The position numbers were made by a program, and so were the translations under genes. From NCBI RefSeq assembly GCF_030814695.1, contig NZ_JAUSVL010000001.1:4314227-4378226 (forward strand): a DNA stretch of 64,000 nucleotides, in the 5' to 3' direction. The stretch's first letter is position 1; each line of letters begins with the position of its first letter. Source of the DNA: Oligosphaera ethanolica. GTDB lineage: Bacteria > Verrucomicrobiota > Lentisphaeria > Oligosphaerales > Oligosphaeraceae. The notes below the pieces were generated by a model. That model was not told the DNA's origin and did not search any database. It saw nothing but the letters and a program-made list of their open reading frames with translations. This document shows, piece after piece, positions 57,796-64,000 of the stretch.

Positions 57796-58554
57796 ATGAA
57801 CAGGCCGGTCGCACATAAAACAAGACGCTATACCCTCGTGGAAATCCTGGTCGCCATGGCGATCTTGGTCATCATGATGAGCTTCCTCTTCCAATTCGTC
57901 ATCGGCGCCCAGCGCATTTGGTCGGCGTCAGAGAGCACAGCAGATATATTCGACCAAGCTCAACTTGTAATGGAGTTAGTTGAGAATGATTTGCAGGCTA
58001 TTAACTTCATTTGTGATGAAGATTATCCCGGTCACTCCATACCCATGGGAGTCCAGTTGGACTTAAATGGATTTCTTACCAACAAGTTGTTTTTTGTTAC
58101 AACTGATTTGGCTGGTTCTGGTAGTGTTGGCACATATATGACTCTATATGCCCTGTCTAACAACGAGTTGTCCCGTTATGTCTTTGATTCACCTATAGGA
58201 TCATATAGTCCGCATTCGTTTTATGGGTTTGATCCAATTGCTTACTCGGGGCAAGCCGCGAATTATGTTGCCATTCTTACTTCTGTTGAGGCCGATACGA
58301 CTTTGAAAAACGTAATTGCCAAAGGAATTGAAAGTATTCAGTTGAATTTTTTACCGTCCAATACTGCTTCTCCTATACCAAACACATATTTCTTTAAATC
58401 TGTACCAAATGTTGTCAAAGTTACTATTGTCGCATATGATGCGCAGGCTGTTGAACGATTGATAAGTACTGGATTAGCAGTTGACAGTGATCCAGTAAAT
58501 AACAAAAAAACAGAAACCGCGCGGACATTTACAAAACTGATTTTCATTCGTTAA
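57796..58554 (+). CDS. gspJ: Pseudopilin, GspJ-like, 252 aa
   Basis: Prepilin helix YTLVEILVAMAILVIMMSFLF with Arg before the cleavage Tyr. GAQRIWSASESTADIFDQAQ and VMELVENDLQAINF follow, the typical GspJ start (helix then D-L-x-x). The globular part is much more AT-rich than the first 120 nt of the gene. Confidence 0.75.
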   Translation: MNRPVAHKTRRYTLVEILVAMAILVIMMSFLFQFVIGAQRIWSASESTADIFDQAQLVMELVENDLQAINFICDEDYPGHSIPMGVQLDLNGFLTNKLFFVTTDLAGSGSVGTYMTLYALSNNELSRYVFDSPIGSYSPHSFYGFDPIAYSGQAANYVAILTSVEADTTLKNVIAKGIESIQLNFLPSNTASPIPNTYFFKSVPNVVKVTIVAYDAQAVERLISTGLAVDSDPVNNKKTETARTFTKLIFIR

Positions 58555-58672
58555 TTCTTAAGCAACTTATCACGGAATTAAAGCAACAAATAGTGAATAG
58601 TAATTTTGGCGATATAATTAATCTCACTCAATGGCAATAAAACGAAGTTTGTAGTGGCATGAGGAAGCTGAA

Positions 58673-61381
58673 ATGCGCAGCATAAGAATAAACAAACAAC
58701 GCGGGTCAGCATTGCTTCTGACCTTGGGCATTCTATCATTAGTGCTCATAATGGCCATGAGTTTTGCTTTCAGTGCGCGAACAAGACGCCAAGTTGCCAA
58801 GGTCAATGCCGACCAGATCAAGGCGCGGCTCTTGGCCGAATCTGCGTTAGAACGCGTGAAGGCGGCTATGAAGCTCAACTTTACCAACGCGTACCCGCCA
58901 ATTGAGAGGCAGGCAGCGAATTATCCTGATGATGGCAATGGATTCGTTTTCACATACCATCAGGATACGATTGTAACTCCTTCATGGCGACAAGACTATC
59001 TCGTGAGCAAACAAGGAAGCGGGACTATATCAGCTCAAGATTTGGCAAATCTGGACAAATTTCTTGGCTTGGGGCATTTCAATAAAGCACTACCAATCAC
59101 TGAGCACATTGATTCCGACTTGCCCACACAGCGTGGTTATCAAGATATTTCATCTGGTGGGGAAATCATTGGCCGGATAGCTTTCCTAGTTATTGAGGAT
59201 GCTAATAAACTTGATGTGAATCAAATAGTATCATTAAATTCAAGAGTGCCTTTTATTATTACCGGTCAAGAGGTACTTGCGCCATTTTATTCAACTGATA
59301 CTGCATATGAACATTTTTTCTATGATATATGCGGAGATGGAACCTATGCGACAATGAATTTTAGTGGTGGGAGCTTTGAGCAAGAGACAGTCCGGCTTGG
59401 TTTGCAAATGCAAGAAATTCGTGCGGACTATCGCTACTACTCAGCCTTACCGAGTGGCTTTTCATCTACAAAAGCCCAATGGTTTTCGTATCTACATTTA
59501 TGGAATTGCCTTGGCCATGCAGACACAAGCAAGGGCGCATATGATCCCTCTGCTATTTTTGCTACTGATGTTTTTAAATACACATTCTTCAGTGGCGATG
59601 ACATAGAAGCGTATTGGGACGGCTCAACAGAACTCCAGAGGTTCGACATAACCGGCTTTGAATGGAGAAGTAGTAGCGCATTAGATTTTTATATTCCAGA
59701 CCCCACAGATACTTCTACACCGCCCACTAGATACATTGTCAACCCACTTCAGAGCGGCTGGCATCACGGAGGGACGTTGACTGGGGCACAAGGTTTGGTC
59801 GATACGCTGGTTTCATCAGGTTCATCTCCAGATATTTCTGATTTGTCTCTGCATGCAACTATGATTCCCTACTTGAATAGTATTGTGGATACTTCGGGAG
59901 CTTCTCTTGCACATCAAGTCGCCGCCAACATGGTTGATTTTTGTGATAGCGATTCGTTTGCGACGACGGATGCGACGTGGGCAGGGGCGGTTCCTACGTA
60001 TTGTGGCAATGAGAGAGTTGCGTATGGGAACGAAGTGAAACTTTCATTCAAGATTATTAAGGTTCCATCTGTTGATGGCACAAAGTTTCATTTTAAGATC
60101 GATGTAGATTCTGACTGTGAAATGATTAATATTTACCCATCAGCACCAACTGATGCTAGTGGTGTCTACAAGCTTATTCTTCGCGGAAATATTCAAATTG
60201 GCTCTTCTCCTCTAGTTCCTATACCTGAGACAGCCTGGCAAAAAGTTGTTTCTTCTGGAGATTTTTCCGCCGGATCGACTTATTTTTCTATTCCAGTTAG
60301 TTCAAGTAGCGTTACTATTTATGAAGATGATACAGTTGAGTATGCTAGCGATCCCAATGTAGACATTAGTTTCACTGATATTTCTTTTGTCTTACTGTAT
60401 GGCCAAAGTATTACTGTTGACAATGAACAAATTTTTGATGTTGCTTATGCTGAAAAAGACACCTTGATTTTGTGTACATCGTCAAGTGTTGGGTTTCCAT
60501 CGATGGGATATAGTAGTTACATATATGCTGAAGTGAGTGATCCTAGATGTAACAATAACCCAAACTCTGTCAATTGGACATGGTTAGTAAGTACAACTAA
60601 TAAATCATTGGGTCAAAAGAATTCTCTTAACACAACACCGTCTGGTTCTGATTATGATTATGAAGATTACGCAAATATAGATTTTAGTACGGCTGACAAG
60701 ACTTTTTCCACTGCTTTTATAGCCAACCGTCCATTCAGGTCGTTGTGGGAATTAGGTGCGATTCATCGTGGCGAGCCGTTTCAGACGCTTAATCTGACAG
60801 CTTTTAGTGCTTCTGGCGGCACGTATGCGGCGGGTGATGCTGCCATCTTGGACCAAGTCAAGATTGGGCCACTCAAGAAAACGAAGGGTAAATTTAATGC
60901 AAACAGCACCAATCCCTCAGCTTTTGTTGAACTGCTAAAAGGGATAAGCATATCGGATCCTTACGATGGCAGCTGCAGTTATTCAACGTCGGGCTACTTA
61001 GTACCTGTGACTCTTGATAATACAGTATCAGAAAATCGCGGAGTCTTTGCTTCGCGTATTCCCTCAAGTGGGTTGTATACTACGGAACCTGCCAATGATC
61101 GCGAACGCGAGGCCTTGATTGGTCGCACGGCGAACTTGCTGACGACGCGGGTGGACAAGTACTCGGTGTTGGTGGTGGGGCAGGCGTTGAAAGAGCTAGA
61201 GGGTGTTACTGATGCCACTTGGGCGCAAGTGCAGCAAACAGCTATCAACCCCATTGAATATCCCTCTGGTTCAAAAAACTATTATTCGAGATTAGGTACG
61301 CAGCGGATATTGGCGCACATTGTTCGCGACGCCTGGCGGAATGAGTACAAGGTCGTACAGATGCAGCTCTTGGAGGACTAA
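58673..61381 (+). CDS. gspK: GspK-like large minor pseudopilin, 902 aa
   Basis: N-terminus NKQRGSALLLTLGILSLVL and AMSFAFSARTRRQVAKVNAD followed by LLAESALERVKAAM matches the GspK/PilX start; here Gly does precede the cleavage site. GspK normally has ~300-350 aa, so this 902-aa form has about 550 extra residues of beta-rich sequence. A late segment (ANRPFRSLWELGAIHRGEPFQTLNL) resembles the GspK helical region. The centre is AT-rich, the ends GC-rich. GspK caps the pseudopilus tip with H, I and J. Confidence 0.75.
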   Translation: MRSIRINKQRGSALLLTLGILSLVLIMAMSFAFSARTRRQVAKVNADQIKARLLAESALERVKAAMKLNFTNAYPPIERQAANYPDDGNGFVFTYHQDTIVTPSWRQDYLVSKQGSGTISAQDLANLDKFLGLGHFNKALPITEHIDSDLPTQRGYQDISSGGEIIGRIAFLVIEDANKLDVNQIVSLNSRVPFIITGQEVLAPFYSTDTAYEHFFYDICGDGTYATMNFSGGSFEQETVRLGLQMQEIRADYRYYSALPSGFSSTKAQWFSYLHLWNCLGHADTSKGAYDPSAIFATDVFKYTFFSGDDIEAYWDGSTELQRFDITGFEWRSSSALDFYIPDPTDTSTPPTRYIVNPLQSGWHHGGTLTGAQGLVDTLVSSGSSPDISDLSLHATMIPYLNSIVDTSGASLAHQVAANMVDFCDSDSFATTDATWAGAVPTYCGNERVAYGNEVKLSFKIIKVPSVDGTKFHFKIDVDSDCEMINIYPSAPTDASGVYKLILRGNIQIGSSPLVPIPETAWQKVVSSGDFSAGSTYFSIPVSSSSVTIYEDDTVEYASDPNVDISFTDISFVLLYGQSITVDNEQIFDVAYAEKDTLILCTSSSVGFPSMGYSSYIYAEVSDPRCNNNPNSVNWTWLVSTTNKSLGQKNSLNTTPSGSDYDYEDYANIDFSTADKTFSTAFIANRPFRSLWELGAIHRGEPFQTLNLTAFSASGGTYAAGDAAILDQVKIGPLKKTKGKFNANSTNPSAFVELLKGISISDPYDGSCSYSTSGYLVPVTLDNTVSENRGVFASRIPSSGLYTTEPANDREREALIGRTANLLTTRVDKYSVLVVGQALKELEGVTDATWAQVQQTAINPIEYPSGSKNYYSRLGTQRILAHIVRDAWRNEYKVVQMQLLED

Positions 61382-61384
61382 AAT

Positions 61385-61897
61385 ATGCGTGCAGTAGGCT
61401 TGCTTTCTCTTTTTTTTCTTTTGATGTCCTTTTGCTGCTATTCGCAGGAAAATGACAAGCTGACCAAGTTGCAACGACAGCATCTGATGGTTCACAAAAA
61501 TGCCCAAGCGGCAGTCAGGCAGAAAAATCCCGACCACCGTAAGATTTTCAAGGCGATATACACCTTTGTGTCCGAGTCTAACAAGCAGATGTTCGTATGG
61601 AATCAACGTGAGGCTCAGGGGCACCTGGAAAAGGCCAACAGGGCTCTTGCCGATAATAAACCAGCCATGGCCCAGAAGCTGAAGACAATAGCAATAGCGT
61701 ACGACAATATGAGCAAGATCAACAAGCAAATAGTGGAGGCCTTTGAAAAGGAGGACTCGAACTCGCTGCAGGTGCTCACTGCTACCTATATTGAGCAGGA
61801 AATGGTTATGAAGAACAACGGTTTGAAGACTTTTCCTCGTGAGTGGTTTGGTGAAGCAGAGGCCGTTGTTGTGCTCCGGCAGATGGCACAAAAGTGA
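61385..61897 (+). CDS. Secreted helical hypothetical protein, 170 aa
   Basis: Signal peptide MRAVGLLSLFFLLMSFCCYS with a likely cleavage near residue 20 (YSQEN). The mature part is helical and charged (LTKLQRQHLMVHKNAQAAVRQ, GHLEKANRALADNKPAMAQ). Starts 3 nt after gspK and overlaps the frame before gspG, so it belongs to the operon. Function unknown; perhaps a periplasmic assembly factor. Confidence 0.65.
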   Translation: MRAVGLLSLFFLLMSFCCYSQENDKLTKLQRQHLMVHKNAQAAVRQKNPDHRKIFKAIYTFVSESNKQMFVWNQREAQGHLEKANRALADNKPAMAQKLKTIAIAYDNMSKINKQIVEAFEKEDSNSLQVLTATYIEQEMVMKNNGLKTFPREWFGEAEAVVVLRQMAQK

Positions 61898-61929
61898 TTC
61901 CTTTTCACGTTTATCCTAAGGACAGCTAT

Positions 61930-62496
61930 ATGAAACAGCGACGTCATGCCTTTACGTTGATTGAGTTATTGGTGGTGATTGGGATTATCATGGTGTTGGC
62001 GGGGATCACCATGGCGGGGCTGGGCTTTGCGGGACGTCGGGCGGACGAGACCAAGACGCAGGCGATCATGGAGGAATTCGCGATGGCGCTGGAGACTTTC
62101 CGGCAGGACTACGGGTATTATCCGATACAGACCAGCACGGATGATGAGGGCAAGGACATCAAAGTCGATTTTCACGGCGACACGTGGGATTTGTTCATGA
62201 ATAGGTATGCCCCGCCGCCAGCCCCCATCAATGTCCCCAACAAGAAGAACCGACCGTATATGGAGGGCATTACGGGCAATGCAGGCGACGAGTTGCTGGA
62301 TGCCTATGGCAATGCGCTGTATTATCTGAGTCCGGGCGAGAAGAATCCCCAGAAGTACGATTTGTGGTCCAAGGGACCCGATGGCAAGCACGGCGACAAA
62401 AAAGATAATACGGATGACAAGCTGTGGGACGGCACCACCTTCATACCCGGTACGGCCAACAGCGACGATATATGCAATTGGAAGCAGAAGCGCTGA
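61930..62496 (+). CDS. gspG: Major pseudopilin, GspG-like, 188 aa
   Basis: Start set at 61930 (MKQRRHAFTLIELLVVIGIIM) with AAGGA upstream. AFTLIELLVV has Ala before the cleavage Phe and Glu+5. After the helix come ALETFRQDYGYYP, DAYGNALYYLSPGEKNPQKYDLWSKGPDGKHGDKKDNTDD, the GspG C-terminal signature including the Ca-binding type D-x-W-S-x-G-x-D-G pattern. The main subunit of the pseudopilus; the secretion ATPase and inner-membrane genes are not in the window. Confidence 0.85.
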   Translation: MKQRRHAFTLIELLVVIGIIMVLAGITMAGLGFAGRRADETKTQAIMEEFAMALETFRQDYGYYPIQTSTDDEGKDIKVDFHGDTWDLFMNRYAPPPAPINVPNKKNRPYMEGITGNAGDELLDAYGNALYYLSPGEKNPQKYDLWSKGPDGKHGDKKDNTDDKLWDGTTFIPGTANSDDICNWKQKR

Positions 62497-62811
62497 GTAT
62501 AGCACAGTGATTTTTTGTCTGCCTGGTGCGGATAAAACGGCTCTTTGTCATCAACAAATACACTACGGTGCTTGCCGAAGCAGTGACCGATGGACCTTGC
62601 GGATGCGGACGGCTGCGGAGTCATCGCCGGCCCAGAGTAGCAGCGGCTGCCAGCCGCTGCGCGCACGGCAAGGCTAGGCTGGTTGCATGAAGTGCGCAAG
62701 ACGACCGCAGCACGGTCGGGATACCGGCGTTACGAGGCTGCGGGATACGGGCGAGCTTGGTTGCGCGCATAGTTGACAACCGCCGGCGCCAGCAGCCTGC
62801 TGTTTTCAGCG
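62497..62811. other. Noncoding stretch after gspG
   Basis: No convincing gene. Contains short inverted repeats (gcagcggctgccagccgctgc near 62,640 can fold) and GC-rich sequence. No T-run terminator directly after gspG was found. Confidence 0.5.
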
Positions 62812-63130
62812 CCAAAGGCGCGCCCTAAGATAGCCCAGGGCAAGCGCCCGCAGGGCGCGTCGCCCTGGGTAAGGCCCCGACCAGAAATGAGCCCTGAAGG
62901 GGCGACCTAAAAGACAGCGCGGAACGCGCAAGGAACAAGACAGGGAAGGCGTTCTACCAGGTCCCATTGCCCCTTTGGCGCCAGTCAGCTTCGCCGACTG
63001 GCACCAAAGAGGCCGAGGAACACGGGCCTTGGTGGGGGCGCTACCCAGGGCGGCGCGCGCTTTCAGCGCTGCTTGCCCTGGGCTGGTATGTTTCGCGCTT
63101 TCAGCGCTGCTGCCGCTTTGCGGCGCCGCT
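62812..63130. repeat. Intergenic repeat with 'gccctggg/cccagggc' palindromes
   Basis: The stretch has paired cccagggc...gccctggg (62,834-62,870), ccctgaaggggcgacc, and 'tttcagcgctgcttgccctggg' (63,061) and 'tttcgcgctttcagcgctgctgccgctttg' elements. It resembles the widespread noncoding repeat family of PVC/Bacteroidota-type genomes that translates to arbitrary short frames. Confidence 0.6.
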
Positions 63131-63165
63131 CCCAGAGGGACATAATGCTGGGTGCTGTCCATAGC

Positions 63166-63224
63166 GTCCATACTGTCCATACTGTCCATACTGTCCATAC
63201 TGTCCATACTGTCCATGATGTAAT
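63166..63224 (+). repeat. 9-bp minisatellite GTCCATACT x6
   Basis: Six tandem copies of GTCCATACT (63,166-63,219) plus a partial copy. Second of three 9-bp arrays in the host part. Confidence 0.9.
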
Positions 63225-63276
63225 CGGGCACGTTTGCGTGTGGCTGCTTGGAGGTCGTGGGAGGTTCCTTATCCCA

Positions 63277-63460
63277 TGCGACGGTGCGGGCGGGACGCCC
63301 GCACCACGGCCGCAAGACGAGCCCCGCGATGGCCGGGATATGAGCGCTGCGAGGGTGCCGGGATACGAGCCAGGTACGGTCGGCGTGGATGATCGGGGCG
63401 GGGTAATGAGCCGTCTCGCCGGAGTGGGCGGGACGCCCGCACCACGGCCGCAAGACGAGC
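63277..63460. repeat. Two inverted copies of the gtgcgggcg palindrome repeat
   Basis: cgggacgcccgcaccacggccgcaagacgag occurs at about 63,291 and 63,430. It is the reverse orientation of the element repeated at 55-56 kb, showing this family is dispersed. The spacing between copies is about 139 nt. Confidence 0.75.
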
Positions 63461-63633
63461 GCCGGGACGCGCCGGGATATGAGCGTCGCGACGGTGCCGG
63501 GATATGAGCCCGCGACGGGCCGGGAGGGTACGATATCCGCAGGGCATACAGGCAAGAGGTGGTGTATAGTGTAGAGTTGCCCCAATTGGGGTGCAGATAA
63601 GACGGACTTGTTGGCTGACCATGGGCTAAATTC

Positions 63634-63948
63634 GATCAGTCCGATCAGTCTGATTGATTGTCTTCTTCGCGGACGGATCCGACGGATCAGACGGATCGGA
63701 CCGATCCGACGACCTGATCAGTCCGATCAGTCCGATCAGTCCGATCAGTCCGATTGATTGTCTTTTTCGCGGACGGATCAGACGGATCAGACGGATCAGA
63801 CGGATCCGACGACCTGATCAGTCCGATCAGTCCGATCAGTCCGATCAGTCCGATCAGTCCGATCAGTCCGATCAGTCCGATCAGTCCGATCAGTCCGATC
63901 AGTCCGATCAGTCCGATCAGTCTGATCAGTCCGATCAGTCCGATCAGA
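63634..63948 (+). repeat. GATC-dense 9-bp minisatellite GATCAGTCC
   Basis: Tandem GATCAGTCC units in three blocks (63,634-63,652, 63,715-63,753, 63,815-63,948), separated by blocks of the related unit GGATCAGAC/GGATCCGAC. Nearly every unit holds a GATC. The open frames across it (Ser-Pro-Ile and Asp-Gly-Ser repeats) are by-products of the 9-bp period. Confidence 0.9.
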
Positions 63949-64000
63949 GATATTTGAGACAGCAGTCACAATAGCAAAAGCATAGAAGGGACGGGCATTA

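Noticed and set aside
63634-63948. Coding repeat protein (Ser-Pro-Ile or Asp-Gly-Ser units)
   Set aside because: The 9-bp DNA period keeps all frames open; no start signal or flanking protein sequence is present.

Overview
The window holds most of an integrated tailed phage (about 1-51,134) followed by about 12.9 kb of host chromosome. The host looks like a PVC-type bacterium, most likely Lentisphaerota. This is an inference from three things: a pseudopilin operon whose N-termini read FTLIELLVVI-like but mostly lack Gly at -1, an ECF transporter operon, and abundant intergenic repeats (the 'ccacagattacgcagatt' type, 'gtgcgggcgtcccgcccgcac' palindromes and 9-bp minisatellites). No rRNA or other marker gene is present to fix the taxonomy.

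Prophage, left to right. A terminator (1-40) and a tyrosine recombinase (130-1209) mark the left end; attL with the reconstituted tRNA should lie just left of base 1. A long leftward late block (1,284-29,307) reads, in transcription order from the right: ParB-methyltransferase, PLD-like protein, small packaging-type protein, terminase large subunit, gpW-like protein, lambda-type portal, a fused prohead protease/major capsid protein, a DUF2190-like protein, head-tail connectors, tail tube, tail chaperones with a candidate -1 frameshift, tape measure, tail tip and fibre proteins, a two-domain glycosyltransferase, a probable lysis cassette and small accessory genes. A control region (29,308-30,478) precedes a rightward amidoligase gene and an accessory region. 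The lysogeny switch is at 33.9-36.1 kb: an S24 repressor leftward; an Arc-like protein and an antirepressor rightward. The rightward early block (36.2-51.0 kb) carries a sigma region 2-like protein, a likely single-strand annealing protein, an SSB-like protein, an ERCC4 nuclease, a run of small Cys-rich proteins, a P-loop kinase, a RecD2-like helicase split into two genes, a primase-helicase and a PD-(D/E)XK nuclease. The right end is the 3' half of a tRNA-Lys(CUU) at 51,085-51,134, read here as attR.

Host side. The native tRNA terminator (51,143-51,180) is followed by an ECF transporter operon (S, A1, A2, T; 51,434-54,807). Its two ATPase genes are separated by a cluster of mobile-looking repeats that supplies the last codons of A1 and duplicates the first codons of A2. 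About 1.6 kb of GC-rich repeats (five copies of a ~206-bp unit plus large perfect hairpins) separates this from a pseudopilin operon (56,434-62,496; GspH, I, J, K, a secreted small protein, GspG). The last 1.5 kb is noncoding repeat sequence ending in a GATC-dense 9-bp minisatellite.

The most interesting signals are: (1) a stand-alone sigma region 2-like protein together with TATAAATA boxes on the late strand, recalling the T4 gp55/late-promoter arrangement; (2) an amidoligase gene followed by two tandem tRNA T-arm-like hairpins; (3) an in-frame amber codon followed by 49 clearly coding codons; (4) a RecD2 split into two overlapping genes; (5) a set of small early proteins sharing a CxxC-x-H Cys signature; (6) repeat insertions that have rewritten the ends of two transporter genes.
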